64,000 nucleotides of DNA from Streptomyces sp. SID13726 (GTDB lineage: Bacteria; Actinomycetota; Actinomycetes; Streptomycetales; Streptomycetaceae). Below, in pieces: positions 19,332 to 28,668 of this stretch. Each line of letters begins with the position of its first letter. Within the stretch, counting starts at the first letter, position 1. The notes beneath the pieces are model-generated. The model saw only the letters and a program-made list of their open reading frames with translations, was not told the DNA's origin and searched no databases. The stretch lies in contig NZ_JAAGLY010000004.1 in assembly GCF_010548375.1 (NCBI RefSeq), positions 248,001 to 312,000 of the forward strand. The letters are read 5' to 3'. A program made the position numbers and the translations under genes.

Positions 19332-20882
19332 TCACGCCTCGTCCGCCCCCTTCTCGCCCCCCTCCTCCCCCGAGGCCTCCTTCAGCGCGGCCCACCGATC
19401 CTCCCGGGACGCCCCGTCGTACCAGGGCGTGGCCAACGACCCCCCGGCCTCCACGGAGGCGGCGACGGGCAGCACCTCGTACGGTTCGAGCTCGGCGTCC
19501 TGGTCGTAGGGGACGTACCCGCCGGCCTCTGCAGAAGCGGGCGCGGGCACCGGCACGGCCGCAGCCGCCTTCCTCCGCGAGAACCACCCCCGCACCCCGC
19601 CCCCGCTCCGGCACCGCCAGGCCCTCACCCCCACCGCCACCAGGACCCCCACTCCCCCGACCCACCCCAGCGCCGCTCCGCCCACCTGCCACCACACCGG
19701 CCCGAACCGGGCCAGCGCCGCCACGCCGAGCCCCCCGCCGGCCAGCACGCCGAGCACCGCCACCGCCCCCGCGCACAGCACGGCCGCCCACCCGGCGACC
19801 CCGGCCGTCCGACCCCGGGCCCACCCCTCACGGGCACCGGCACGCCCGACGAACCACCCCACCACCACACCGGCCACCACCGGCACCGCCGCGGAAGCCC
19901 AGTGCACCGGCCCGCCGGCCCCCGCCCCCGGCACAGCCGCCAGCAACGGAAACGGCGGGAGCAAGGGCGCGGGGTCCGAGGACAACGGCCCCACCACATG
20001 CCCGGCACCGAGCACGAACCCGGGCCCCAGCGCGTATCCCGCCCCCCACACCGCCGCGTTCGGCACCAGCGCCACGCACAGCAGCAGCACCGCGAACCGC
20101 CCCGACACCCCTTCCGTCAGCTGAAGGAACGACGCCCGCGCGGCCCCGCCGTGCACCACCAGCGACACCCCGAGCAACACCGCCCCACCACCGACGAGCA
20201 CCGCCACCCCGGCCCCCGCGCCCCGCAGCGCGACCCCGAGCCGGGCCCGCGCCTCCACCCCGAGCACCAGCCGCCGCAGCCCCGCGGGGAGCAGCACCAG
20301 CACCTCGTCCACCGCCTCGGCGGGACGGCCGTACGCCGTCCAGACCCCCGCCGCGGCGGCCGCCATGACGACGACCGGCAGACATCCGCAGGTCGACACC
20401 CACGAGGGCCGCAGCGAACCGCCGGACGCGTACAGCGCGGCGGCCGCCCCGACGGCGAGATACCCGAGCACCACCCCGGCCCACGCGGTCCGCGCGGACG
20501 CCGGCGGCGGCTCCTCGTCCCCGGCGGCCGCGTCCCGTGCCGCCCGGTGCACCAGCCACAGCGGTACGGCGAGCAGCAGCAGCGGAGTGACGCCGACGGG
20601 CGCGGCCACCCCGGAGAGCGTGTCGGTCCGCACCAGCTCCGCCCCGTGCGCGAGCAGCCACAGCGCCGCCGCCACGTGCAGCGCGCCGCCGGGCCCGCTG
20701 TCGGGATAGGGCGAGCTGATCCACAGCACCATCACGAGCACCGCGAACGAACCGAGGCCGAGGCCCGCGGCGAGGGCACCACCCAAGAGGCTGGCGGCCA
20801 AGCCGGGCGTTCGGTCGCGCAACCGGGTGAGCAGGGGCGACAACGTCGTACGGCGAGCGGTCATCTGGATCACGACCGCCAT
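19332..20882 (-). CDS. PerM-like (DUF6350) integral membrane protein, probable cell-division factor
   Basis: Up to 516 residues. The start is uncertain between ATG 20882 and ATG 20864 ([15 protein letters not shown]). At least eight membrane segments are visible, e.g. [54 protein letters not shown] and [37 protein letters not shown] is a conserved loop of the family. The C-terminal 100 residues are cytoplasmic and acidic. In mycobacteria the homologous PerM (Rv0955) lies between sucCD and purN-purH and affects the divisome through FtsB; the same gene neighbourhood is seen here. The function in Streptomyces is inferred. Confidence 0.78.
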   Translation of the reverse strand: MAVVIQMTARRTTLSPLLTRLRDRTPGLAASLLGGALAAGLGLGSFAVLVMVLWISSPYPDSGPGGALHVAAALWLLAHGAELVRTDTLSGVAAPVGVTPLLLLAVPLWLVHRAARDAAAGDEEPPPASARTAWAGVVLGYLAVGAAAALYASGGSLRPSWVSTCGCLPVVVMAAAAAGVWTAYGRPAEAVDEVLVLLPAGLRRLVLGVEARARLGVALRGAGAGVAVLVGGGAVLLGVSLVVHGGAARASFLQLTEGVSGRFAVLLLCVALVPNAAVWGAGYALGPGFVLGAGHVVGPLSSDPAPLLPPFPLLAAVPGAGAGGPVHWASAAVPVVAGVVVGWFVGRAGAREGWARGRTAGVAGWAAVLCAGAVAVLGVLAGGGLGVAALARFGPVWWQVGGAALGWVGGVGVLVAVGVRAWRCRSGGGVRGWFSRRKAAAAVPVPAPASAEAGGYVPYDQDAELEPYEVLPVAASVEAGGSLATPWYDGASREDRWAALKEASGEEGGEKGADEA

Positions 20883-20978
20883 GCTCCCAACGACACGCGC
20901 TTTCTCGTCGTAACAGGCGAACCCCCGATGTGTCGCTCAATATACGACTATGTACTTTTTCGTACGAAGGGGCGCCCT

Positions 20979-22127
20979 GTGACGCAGAGCCCTGCGACCC
21001 CCCTCCCTCCGCCCAAGGAACGCCGACGCCTGCGTGAGGCCGGGTCGTTGACGCAGGATCAGGTCGCGGCGCGGGTGGGCGTCACCCGCGAGACGATCCG
21101 CGCGTGGGAGACCGGCCGCACGACTCCGCGCGGCCGCAGACGGGAGGCGTACGTGAAACTGCTGGCCGAGTGCGCCCACAAGCCGCCTGCGGAACCGAAG
21201 GTGACGGTGGTTCAGAAGGTGACGGTCGACCAGAAGGTGACGGTGGATCAGAAGGTGGCGGTGGTTCAGAAGGACCCGGCACCGGAGCCCGCTCCCACAC
21301 CGGCCCCCGAACCCGAGCGCCCGGCCGCCCCCCTGACACCGGCTCAGGCCTTCGACGCGCTCTACGCGTTCTGCTCCCCCGCGCTGGTCCGCCAGACCTA
21401 TCTCCTCACCGGCCGCCGCGAACTCGCCCGCGAGTCGGTCGAACGGGCCTTCCAACTCGCCTGGCAGCGCTGGCCCGAGGTGGCGGTGGACCGGGACCCG
21501 GCAGGCTGGGTCCGGGCGACGGCGTACGAGTACGCGCTCTCCCCCTGGCACCGCTTCCGCCCCCGCTACCGCAGCCCCGAGGCCCCCGTCGCCGACCCGG
21601 CCGACCGCGCGCTGATGGCCGTACTCCTGAGACTCCCGCCGTCCCAGCGGCGCACGCTCCTGTTGTACGACGGTGTGGGCCTCGATCTTCCGGAGACGGC
21701 GGCGGAGACGGAGGCGAGCACCCCGGCCACGGCGAACCGGCTGATGAACGCGCGCGAGCGGCTCGCGGCGCGGCTGCCCGAGCTGTCCGACCCCGCCGAA
21801 CTCCACCGCCGGCTCGCCGAGTTGGCCTCCAAGGAGCGGTTGCGCGCCGCGAGACCGCCGTCCGTGCGGGACGGGAGCGAACGCCGGGCCCGTTTCTGGA
21901 CCCGGGCGGCGATCGCGTTCACGGTGGCCCTGATCGGCACGACCGCGCTCACGCTGCGGACGGCTCCGACGCACTACGAGCCGCCGATCGCTCCGGGGGC
22001 GGAGATCCAGGGGGTGCCGCCGCGGGTGGGGCAGGGTGCGCTGTCGGACGCCGAGGTGGAGCTTCGGGAGAAGCTGCGGGAGGCGATGGTGAGCGGTCCG
22101 GAGAGGCTGGTGCCGGTCGGCCGTTGA
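20979..22127 (+). CDS. XRE-HTH / ECF sigma-like hybrid with C-terminal membrane helix
   Basis: 382 residues from GTG 20979, with GAAGGGG upstream. Residues 22-52 are an XRE helix-turn-helix (SLTQDQVAARVGVTRETIRA, then WETGRTTPRG). Residues 74-97 are four copies of the hexapeptide K-V-(T/A)-V-(V/D)-Q. Residues about 122-195 match ECF sigma region 2 (FCSPALVRQTYLLTGRRELA, ERAFQLAWQRWPEV, DPAGWVRATAYEYA) and about 208-266 match region 4 (LLRLPPSQRRTLLLYDGVGL). A membrane helix lies at about 307-326, with about 55 residues beyond it. The protein may be a membrane-tethered transcription factor. It converges with sucD. Confidence 0.75.
   Translation: MTQSPATPLPPPKERRRLREAGSLTQDQVAARVGVTRETIRAWETGRTTPRGRRREAYVKLLAECAHKPPAEPKVTVVQKVTVDQKVTVDQKVAVVQKDPAPEPAPTPAPEPERPAAPLTPAQAFDALYAFCSPALVRQTYLLTGRRELARESVERAFQLAWQRWPEVAVDRDPAGWVRATAYEYALSPWHRFRPRYRSPEAPVADPADRALMAVLLRLPPSQRRTLLLYDGVGLDLPETAAETEASTPATANRLMNARERLAARLPELSDPAELHRRLAELASKERLRAARPPSVRDGSERRARFWTRAAIAFTVALIGTTALTLRTAPTHYEPPIAPGAEIQGVPPRVGQGALSDAEVELREKLREAMVSGPERLVPVGR
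21198..21269. repeat. 18-bp in-frame tandem repeat, four copies
   Basis: Four 18-bp units beginning AAGGTGACGGTGG, in phase with the XRE/sigma hybrid gene, coding K-V-T-V-V-Q, K-V-T-V-D-Q, K-V-T-V-D-Q and K-V-A-V-V-Q. The copy number could change by replication slippage without shifting the frame. Confidence 0.85.
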
Positions 22128-22132
22128 CGGCA

Positions 22133-22166
22133 GTGGGCCCGCCCCCTTCTCAGGGGGCGGGCCCAC
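22133..22166. terminator. Bidirectional terminator between the hybrid regulator gene and sucD
   Basis: Arms GTGGGCCCGCCCCC and GGGGGCGGGCCCAC (14 bp, perfect) around TTCTCA, 6 bp after one stop codon and 52 bp after the other. It serves both converging transcripts. Confidence 0.75.
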
Positions 22167-22194
22167 CGGTGTTTCGGACCGTTCAGCCGGCCAG

Positions 22195-22226
22195 GCCGTG
22201 CCTAGTTGCCGCCGTGCCTAGTTGCC
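22195..22226. repeat. 16-bp tandem duplication across the sucD stop codon
   Basis: GCCGTGCCTAGTTGCC occurs twice in a row (22195-22210, 22211-22226). The right copy holds the last two sucD codons and its TAG stop; the left copy repeats them as untranslated sequence. Confidence 0.8.
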
Positions 22227-23102
22227 AAGGATGGCGCGCGCCAGCTTCGCCGTCTCGGTCGGCGTCTTGCCGACCTTGACGCCGGCGGCCTCAAGGGCCT
22301 CCTTCTTCGCGGCGGCCGTGCCGGAGGAACCGGAGACGATGGCGCCGGCGTGGCCCATGGTCTTGCCCTCGGGCGCGGTGAAGCCCGCGACGTAACCGAC
22401 GACCGGCTTGGTCACGTTCTCCTTGATGAACGCGGCCGCGCGCTCCTCGGCGTCGCCGCCGATCTCACCGATCATCACGATGAGGTCGGTGTCGGGGTCG
22501 GCCTCGAACGCGGCGAGCGCGTCGATGTGCGTCGTACCGATGATCGGGTCGCCACCGATGCCGACGGCGGAGGAGAAGCCGATGTCACGCAGCTCGTACA
22601 TCATCTGGTACGTCAGCGTGCCGGACTTCGAGACCAGGCCGATGCGGCCCGGCTTGGTGATGTCGCCCGGGATGATGCCGGCGTTCGACTGGCCCGGGGT
22701 GATGAGACCGGGGCAGTTCGGGCCGATGATCCGGGTCTTGTTGCCCTGCGAGACGGCGTACGCGTAGAACGCGGCCGAGTCGTGGACCGCGATGCCCTCG
22801 GTGATGACGACCGCGAGGGGGATCTCGGCGTCGATCGCCTCGACCACGGCGGCCTTGGCGAAGGCCGGCGGGACGAAGAGGACGGATACGTTCGCGCCCG
22901 TCTTCTCGATCGCCTCGGCGACCGTGCCGAACACCGGGATGTCGGTGCCGTCGATGTCCACGGACGTGCCCGCCTTGCGCGGGTTCACGCCGCCGACGAT
23001 GTTCGTGCCGTCGGCGAGCATGAGCTTGGTGTGCTTCATGCCCGTGGAGCCGGTCATGCCCTGGACGATGACCTTGCTGTCCTTGTTGAGGAAGATAGCC
23101 AT
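22218..23102 (-). CDS. sucD: Succinate-CoA ligase, ADP/GDP-forming, alpha subunit
   Basis: 294 residues from ATG 23102, 18 bp after sucC. The CoA-binding N-terminus ([19 protein letters not shown]) and the ligase domain ([20 protein letters not shown]) are intact. The phospho-histidine is in the motif [13 protein letters not shown], the catalytic His being in GHAGA. With SucC it makes succinate and ATP/GTP from succinyl-CoA in the TCA cycle. The stop codon lies inside a 16-bp tandem duplication, and a strong hairpin lies beyond. Confidence 0.98.
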   Translation of the reverse strand: MAIFLNKDSKVIVQGMTGSTGMKHTKLMLADGTNIVGGVNPRKAGTSVDIDGTDIPVFGTVAEAIEKTGANVSVLFVPPAFAKAAVVEAIDAEIPLAVVITEGIAVHDSAAFYAYAVSQGNKTRIIGPNCPGLITPGQSNAGIIPGDITKPGRIGLVSKSGTLTYQMMYELRDIGFSSAVGIGGDPIIGTTHIDALAAFEADPDTDLIVMIGEIGGDAEERAAAFIKENVTKPVVGYVAGFTAPEGKTMGHAGAIVSGSSGTAAAKKEALEAAGVKVGKTPTETAKLARAILGN

Positions 23103-23120
23103 GGCTGGTGTCCTCGTCCC

Positions 23121-24299
23121 TTACTTCGCAGCCGCGAGCTCGGCGGCCTTGTCGGCCGCGCCGTCCATGGTGTCCACGCGCTGGACCAGCGGGTGGTTGG
23201 CGTCGGAGAGGATCTTGCGACCCAGCTCGGCGTTGTTGCCGTCGAGGCGGACGACGAGGGGCTTGGTGACTTCCTCGCCCTTGTCCGCGAGCAGCTGCAG
23301 CGCCTGCACGATGCCGTTGGCGACCTCGTCGCACGCGGTGATGCCGCCGAAGACGTTGACGAAGACCGACTTGACGTCGGGGTCGCCGAGGATGATCTCC
23401 AGGCCGTTCGCCATCACGGCGGCGGAGGCGCCACCGCCGATGTCGAGGAAGTTGGCCGGCTTCACGCCACCGTGGTTCTCACCGGCGTACGCGACGACGT
23501 CCAGGGTGCTCATCACGAGACCCGCGCCGTTGCCGATGATGCCGACCTCGCCGTCGAGCTTGACGTAGTTGAGGTTCTTCTCCTTGGCGGCGGCCTCCAG
23601 CGGGTTCGCGGAGTCCTTGTCCTGGAGGGCCTCGTGCTCCGGCTGACGGAACTCGGCGTTCTCGTCGAGGGAGACCTTGCCGTCGAGGGCGATGACGTCA
23701 CCGGAGGCGACCTTGGCCAGCGGGTTGACCTCGACCAGGAGGGCGTCCTCCTCGACGAAGGTCTTCCACAGGGTGACCAGGACGTTCGCGACCTTGTCGG
23801 CCACCTCGGCCGGGAACTTCGCGGCCTCGACGATCTGGCGGGCGACCTCAGGGGTCACACCGACGTTGGCGTCGATCGGCGTCTTGGCGACGGCCTCGGG
23901 GCGGGTCTCCGCCACCTCCTCGATCTCCATGCCGCCCTCGACGGACGCGATGGAGAGGAAGGTGCGGTTGGCGCGGTCCAGGAGGAAGGAGACGTAGTAC
24001 TCCTCCACGATCTCCGGGGCCGTCTCGGCGATCATCACCTTGTGGACCGTGTGGCCCTTGATGTCCATGCCGAGGATGTTGGTCGCGTGCTCCACGGCCT
24101 CGTCGGCGGTGGCGGCGAGCTTCACGCCACCGGCCTTGCCACGGCCGCCGACCTTCACCTGGGCCTTGACGACGGACTTGCCACCGAGACGCTCGGTGGC
24201 TGCGCGGGCCGCCTCAGGCGTGTCGATGACTTCACCGGCCAGCACCGGTACATCGTGCTTGGCGAAGAGGTCCCTCGCCTGGTACTCGAACAGGTCCAC
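23121..24299 (-). CDS. sucC: Succinate-CoA ligase, ADP/GDP-forming, beta subunit
   Basis: 392 residues from GTG 24299, with GGAAG upstream ([20 protein letters not shown]). The ATP-grasp region shows [18 protein letters not shown], the ATP-binding EVNPL motif and [12 protein letters not shown]. The CoA-ligase part carries NIFGG-type [16 protein letters not shown]. It forms the operon sucC-sucD. The 430-bp upstream gap (24300-24729) holds its promoter; a Crp-like dyad lies about 190 bp before the start, and two terminator hairpins of the next gene lie beyond it. Confidence 0.98.
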   Translation of the reverse strand: MDLFEYQARDLFAKHDVPVLAGEVIDTPEAARAATERLGGKSVVKAQVKVGGRGKAGGVKLAATADEAVEHATNILGMDIKGHTVHKVMIAETAPEIVEEYYVSFLLDRANRTFLSIASVEGGMEIEEVAETRPEAVAKTPIDANVGVTPEVARQIVEAAKFPAEVADKVANVLVTLWKTFVEEDALLVEVNPLAKVASGDVIALDGKVSLDENAEFRQPEHEALQDKDSANPLEAAAKEKNLNYVKLDGEVGIIGNGAGLVMSTLDVVAYAGENHGGVKPANFLDIGGGASAAVMANGLEIILGDPDVKSVFVNVFGGITACDEVANGIVQALQLLADKGEEVTKPLVVRLDGNNAELGRKILSDANHPLVQRVDTMDGAADKAAELAAAK

Positions 24300-24487
24300 G
24301 CGCTTCCGTCCCTATCAGTGATCTCGCGGTTCGTTGTCTGCGTGGGCGTGCCGCGAGGGCAACGTGACGTCCGACCACTGTCTGTGTCACAAGGGAGGCG
24401 CACACGGTGTCCGAGCGCGCGGCATGTCCGTCTCGCAGGTTATCGCTGCTTGCAGGAGGCCCCTAAATCGAGGGTCACACCTGAGCG

Positions 24488-24501
24488 GTGATACCTGTCA
24501 C
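24488..24501. promoter_or_regulatory. Crp-like dyad GTGA-N6-TCAC upstream of sucC
   Basis: GTGA at 24488-24491 and TCAC at 24498-24501, separated by 6 nt, equal to the Crp core. Streptomyces has a Crp protein with a looser consensus. The dyad is about 190 bp from the sucC start, rather far for direct control. Confidence 0.35.
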
Positions 24502-24540
24502 ATGATGCCGCGCTCACTGGCACGGCGTGCCGAAGGTGAA

Positions 24541-24599
24541 GGGCCTCACCGGGCTGGGGTGAACCCGGTGAGGCCCCTTGAACAGCCCCTTCAGGGGCT
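24541..24599 (-). terminator. Two tandem terminator hairpins after the secreted-protein gene
   Basis: The first hairpin has arms GGGCCTCACCGGG/CCCGGTGAGGCCC (13 bp, 10-nt loop, 24541-24576). The second has AGCCCC/GGGGCT around TTCA (24584-24599). Both lie between the 24730 stop codon and sucC. Confidence 0.65.
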
Positions 24600-24729
24600 C
24601 AGGGCGGACGATCCCCACCCCAATGGGGACCTCCGCACCCTGTCCGTGAGGCTCCGGCAGGACGGACCGACGGTTTTCGGCCGTCCGGGGGCCGTCGTCT
24701 CACGAAGTCGGTGGTGGGGGCACGGTCGG

Positions 24730-25635
24730 TCAGCCGCGGTTCCGCACGCCTTGCGGGCAGCCCGGGGTGACGGACTCGGCAACGCCGTCGACACCCGTGG
24801 TTGCGTGCCCGGCGAGCGGTCCGGCGGCGCTCTGGACGGTGCCGGTCGGGTCGGCTGCGGTCCGCGTGAGGGGGATGACGGTGCCGGTGACCTGGCGGTG
24901 GATGCTGGTCACCGTGCCCGTGATGTGGCTCGGGAGGTAGGAGACGGTGGCGTCGGCGGCGGTCGTGACGGCGGTGGTGACAGCGGTCGTGACGGCGGTG
25001 GTCTCGGCCGTCGCGGTGCGGCCCGCGTCCGCGATGACCTGCCGCCTCTTCGTCCGTACGACGCCGTCGGCGCCCTGCGCCCGGGAACGCGCCGCCGCCT
25101 GGACACCCTGGAGCTTCGTCTGGGCGTCGGCCGGGGCGGGCTCGGCTTCGGGGGCGAGGGCGGAGAGGGGGCCGAAGAGGTGGTCGACGCCGGGCTCGGG
25201 TGTGGTGGGCCGGGTGGGTGCGGCGAGCCCGGTCGGGTCGGAGGCCTTGGTGGCGGCGGCCTCCGCTGCGGCCTTCTTCACCTCGGCCTGCGCGGCGCGG
25301 GCCGCCTTGGCGCCCTGGATCGCGGCGGCGCCCTTCATCTTGGACGCCTTGACGTGGGCAGCCCGGGACATCTGGAGGACGGTGACCTTGGCGTCATCGG
25401 CCGTCCGATGCGGCTGGGCGGTACCGGTGACGCCTGTCGTGTCGGTGACGACGCCGTCGACGGTGCCGGTGCCGGTGACCGAGCCGAGGGTGCCGGCCGA
25501 CGCCTCGGACGCGGTGTCCCACGTGGCGAGCGCGGTCGCCGGAAGCTCGTCCGCGCTGGCCACGGCGGAGCCGAGCGCCCACGCACCAGTGACTCCGGCG
25601 GCTGTGACGACGGAACGGCGGGTGTTCTTGTTCAT
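24730..25635 (-). CDS. Secreted protein of unknown function, Ala/Thr-rich
   Basis: About 301 residues from ATG 25635 (MNKNTRRSVVTAAGVTGAWA), with a Sec signal peptide ending near ASA-DELP (residue 28). The mature protein has a helical, Lys/Ala-rich stretch (KASKMKGAAAIQGAKAARAA, then QAEVKKAAAEAAATKAS) and a TTAV repeat (TTAVTTAVTTAVTT) coded by 12-bp repeats near 24950-24995. One Cys occurs near the C-terminus (VTPGCPQG). The family is not recognised. The gene is preceded on the same strand by another secreted protein (25798-26790), and terminator hairpins follow it. Confidence 0.6.
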   Translation of the reverse strand: MNKNTRRSVVTAAGVTGAWALGSAVASADELPATALATWDTASEASAGTLGSVTGTGTVDGVVTDTTGVTGTAQPHRTADDAKVTVLQMSRAAHVKASKMKGAAAIQGAKAARAAQAEVKKAAAEAAATKASDPTGLAAPTRPTTPEPGVDHLFGPLSALAPEAEPAPADAQTKLQGVQAAARSRAQGADGVVRTKRRQVIADAGRTATAETTAVTTAVTTAVTTAADATVSYLPSHITGTVTSIHRQVTGTVIPLTRTAADPTGTVQSAAGPLAGHATTGVDGVAESVTPGCPQGVRNRG

Positions 25636-25797
25636 GAGTGCGTCAGATCCCTGGATCTTGGGGTGCCTGGAGAGGCAGGGGGACATCCGGAGCCACAGGG
25701 CTCCAGGGGATCCGTCCGGATCGGAGGGGTGTCCGAACGGCCGGGGCAGACCTGTTCCGCCCCCGCGCGGCAGGTCAGCGGCGGGGGAAGGCCTGCC

Positions 25798-26790
25798 CTA
25801 GCCGGGGAAGACGGGGATGTCCCGGTGCCTGTCCCGGGTCCCGGCCGCGTCGACGCCCGCGGCGGCACCGGGCACGAGCCGCAGCGGCGCCCGGTGGTCA
25901 AGAGTGACGGCATGCGCGTCGCTGTGCCGCGACGAGCCGTTGTCCACGGCCGACTTGCCGCCGAGCGCACCGCCCGGCTGATCGGCGGGCGCCCGATGCG
26001 CGGGCACGTGCACGGAGGAGGCGGAACGGCGGGCCTCGTGATCCGCGGCCCCCTGCGTCACGGTGCCGTCGACCACGAACCGCGGCCCGTACACCGCGCC
26101 TTCACCCACGGAACCCTCGTCCCCGACCGGCTTCTTCACCCCGGCCGCACCGCCCGCCTGGGGCTGCGACGCCGAGGTGACCGGCGCGGGCAGGGTCTGG
26201 CCGGGTATGCCGGGCAGCGTGGGCGTGGGAAGTCCGGGCAGCGTGGGCAGGGTCGGCCACGACGGCGACTCGGGCAACGTCGGCAGGCCCGGCAGCGCGG
26301 CCAGCGGCGGTATCCCGACCGTCTCGGCCAGCCCCGAGGTCACCGTCTCGACCAGGTCACCGACCGGGCGTACGACGTGGTCGCTCACCGTCCCCACGAG
26401 GTCCTCGGTCACCGGACGGAGGACCGTGTCGTCGTCCGGCTGACCGAGACCCTCGGTGAAGTCGCCGCTGGCGTGGCCGGGTTCGGTGGGAGCGGGGGGC
26501 TTCGGCTTGGCGGGAGCGCTGGGCTTGGCGGGGGTCGGCTTAGCGCCAACCGGCCGGGTAGCACTGTCCGTTGGTGTTGCCGTTGCCGTCCGCGTCGCCC
26601 CCGCCAGGGCCGAGACCACCGTCATCTCCGCGTCCGTGGGCCTCGGTTGGGCCAACGGATGCACCAGCCGACCGATCACCTCGCCGCCGTGCAACGCCCC
26701 GCCCTCGTCTCCGTCCGCCGCCTGCGCCTGCCCTCCGCAGAGGAAGCCGAGCACGAACAACCCGCCCACCAGCAGCCCCACTTGCCGCAC
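25798..26790 (-). CDS. Secreted Pro-rich protein of unknown function
   Basis: About 330 residues. GTG 26790 is preferred because GGGGTGG precedes it and the protein then starts with a clean signal peptide (RQVGLLVGGLFVLGFLCGGQ, cleavage near AQA-ADG); the frame is open to 27048. The mature part contains a Pro/Ala/Thr/Lys region, then repeats of the pattern LPGLPTLP (ALPGLPTLPESPSWPTLPTL) and a polar C-terminus with several His. No known domain is seen. It lies 162 bp upstream of the other secreted-protein gene; the two probably form an operon and act outside the cell. Confidence 0.65.
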   Translation of the reverse strand: MRQVGLLVGGLFVLGFLCGGQAQAADGDEGGALHGGEVIGRLVHPLAQPRPTDAEMTVVSALAGATRTATATPTDSATRPVGAKPTPAKPSAPAKPKPPAPTEPGHASGDFTEGLGQPDDDTVLRPVTEDLVGTVSDHVVRPVGDLVETVTSGLAETVGIPPLAALPGLPTLPESPSWPTLPTLPGLPTPTLPGIPGQTLPAPVTSASQPQAGGAAGVKKPVGDEGSVGEGAVYGPRFVVDGTVTQGAADHEARRSASSVHVPAHRAPADQPGGALGGKSAVDNGSSRHSDAHAVTLDHRAPLRLVPGAAAGVDAAGTRDRHRDIPVFPG

Positions 26791-26879
26791 ACGCCACCCC
26801 GCCGCCGTGCGCAGCACGCGCAGGACTACAGCGGGGAAGGCTGCTGGCCGGGTCAAGAGAGGGCGGTTCCTTCCGTGCG

Positions 26880-26940
26880 ACGGAACGAAGCGGAACGAAG
26901 CACAACGGCGTGGAAACGGAATGAAAGCGGAGCGGAAGCG
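26880..26940. repeat. Purine-rich repeats of CGGAACGAAG type
   Basis: CGGAACGAAG occurs twice in a row at 26881-26900, followed by the variants CGGAATGAAAG and GAGCGGAAGCG. It lies upstream of the secreted-protein gene and downstream of the VWA gene. Its function is unknown. Confidence 0.4.
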
Positions 26941-27081
26941 TGAAGACTGTGGAGACGCCGATCCTTGCACGGCGCTCCCGAGGTAGCGCAAGCCCCCTGT
27001 TACCGATGCGCAGTCATGTCCGTTTTCCTCTTCGAAGACGCAGGTCACCGGGTCGACAAATCCCCAACCCGCGGCCCTGGT

Positions 27082-28668
27082 TCACGCCGTCTCGGGTATC
27101 GGGAGCGGCCGTTTCTCGATCGCCGCCGCCATCACTTCCGGGAACAGGTCGGGGGTGCAGGCGAAGGCCGGTGCCCCCAACGCGGCGAGTGCAGCGGCGT
27201 GCTCCCGGTCGTAGGCGGGCGCCCCTTCGTCGGACAGCGCGAGCAGCGTCACGAACTGCACCCCGGACGCCTTCATCGCCGCGACCCGCTTGAGCATCTC
27301 GTTGCGGATCCCCCCTTCGTAGAGGTCGCTGATCAGCACGACCACCGTCTCCGCGGGCCGGGTGATCTGCGACTGGCAGTACGCCAACGCCCTGTTGATG
27401 TCCGTGCCCCCGCCGAGCTGCGTACCGAACAGCACGTCCACCGGGTCGTCGAGCTGGTCGGTGAGGTCGACGACCGCCGTGTCGAAGACGACGAGCCGGG
27501 TGTTGATCGACCGCATGGACGCCAGCACCGCCCCGAACACGGACGCGTAGACGACGGACGCCGCCATCGAACCCGACTGGTCGATGCAGAGGATGACCTC
27601 CTTCTTCACCGACTGGGACGCCCGCCCGTATCCGACGAGCCGCTCCGGCACGATCGTGCGGTACTCCGGCAGGTAGTGCTTGAGGTTGGCCGCGATCGTG
27701 CGGTTCCAGTCGATGTCGTGGTGGCGGGGCCGGTTGATCCGCGCACTGCGGTCGAGCGCCCCGGTGAGCGTGGCCCGGGTACGGGTCGCCAGCCGCTTCT
27801 CCAGGTCCTCGACGACCCTGCGCACCACGGCCCGTGCCGTCTCCTTCGTGGTCTCCGGCATCGCCTTGTTGAGCGACAGCAGCGTCCCGACCAGGTGCAC
27901 GTCGGCCTCCACCGCCTCCAGCATCTCCGGCTCCAGCAGCAACGTCGACAGCCCGAGCCGGTCGATGGCGTCCCGCTGCATCACCTGAACGACGGAGGAC
28001 GGAAAGTAGGTCCGGATGTCCCCCAACCACCGAGCAACGGCGGGCGCCGACCCCCCGAGCCCCGCCGAACGCTCCCTCCCCGCCTGCCCCTTGCCGTCCC
28101 GCCGCCCATAGAGCGACGTCAACGCCCCGTCCATCGCGGCATCCCGCCCGGAAAGCACACACCCGGTCCCATCAGCCGCCTCCCCACCCAACACCAACCG
28201 CCAACGCCGAAGCCGCTCTTGGGCGGGGTCGCCGTCGGGGTCGGTCGCGGGGAGGCCCGCCGCTGAGGTGGTCTCGGGGCCGGCCGAGGGGACGGCGGAC
28301 CCTGAGACCGTCGCCGATCCCGATCCCGATCCCATGTCCGGGTCCCTGTCCGGCTCGATGGGCCCCGAAGCCGTCGCCGCCCCCACGACTGAACCACGCG
28401 TCGCCGCAGCCGTCGATGTCCGAGTGTCCGTGTGAGGGGCCGCGTGAGAGTCCGTCAGCCCCGTGCCAGGGCGAGGCGTTGCCGAGAATGCCGCCGATCC
28501 CATGGCCATGCCGGGCGCCACCGAGGACGCCACCGGCCCCGAGGCCGAGCCGTCGGCCGCCGACCCCATCACAACCTCCTCGTCCTCACCCCGCCCCCGA
28601 TCCACATCCGAGCCGAGCGCGCGGTCGGACTCCGAGTCGAGCACCGGCTCCCTCCGTCCCGTCGTCAT
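27082..28668 (-). CDS. VWA-domain protein of a MoxR-VWA cluster, with unusual N-terminal extension
   Basis: 528 residues from ATG 28668, which overlaps the stop of the micro-ORF (ATGA). The first 148 residues are low-complexity (Ser, Ala, Gly, Asp), with no similarity to the family, whose members I recall starting near ERLRRWRLVLGG (about 151). The core 150-528 is conserved: helical region AVARWLGDIRTYFPSSVVQV, then a von Willebrand A domain with MIDAS DQSGS (363-367), the Thr in GGGTD, and LISDLYEG. Such proteins bind Mg and act with a MoxR AAA+ ATPase. The operon order is MoxR, DUF5682, micro-ORF, VWA. Confidence 0.87.
   Translation of the reverse strand: MTTGRREPVLDSESDRALGSDVDRGRGEDEEVVMGSAADGSASGPVASSVAPGMAMGSAAFSATPRPGTGLTDSHAAPHTDTRTSTAAATRGSVVGAATASGPIEPDRDPDMGSGSGSATVSGSAVPSAGPETTSAAGLPATDPDGDPAQERLRRWRLVLGGEAADGTGCVLSGRDAAMDGALTSLYGRRDGKGQAGRERSAGLGGSAPAVARWLGDIRTYFPSSVVQVMQRDAIDRLGLSTLLLEPEMLEAVEADVHLVGTLLSLNKAMPETTKETARAVVRRVVEDLEKRLATRTRATLTGALDRSARINRPRHHDIDWNRTIAANLKHYLPEYRTIVPERLVGYGRASQSVKKEVILCIDQSGSMAASVVYASVFGAVLASMRSINTRLVVFDTAVVDLTDQLDDPVDVLFGTQLGGGTDINRALAYCQSQITRPAETVVVLISDLYEGGIRNEMLKRVAAMKASGVQFVTLLALSDEGAPAYDREHAAALAALGAPAFACTPDLFPEVMAAAIEKRPLPIPETA

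Noticed and set aside
18783..20978. Upstream part of the open frame that runs into the XRE/sigma hybrid gene
   Set aside because: About 730 codons of Pro/Arg-rich shadow over two other genes; the real start is GTG 20979 with a ribosome site.
22206..24491. 761-codon open frame antisense to sucD/sucC
   Set aside because: It shadows two genes with intact family motifs; no ribosome site or domain.
24334..26943. 869-codon open frame antisense to the secreted-protein genes
   Set aside because: The minus-strand frames have signal peptides; this one is Gly/Arg filler.
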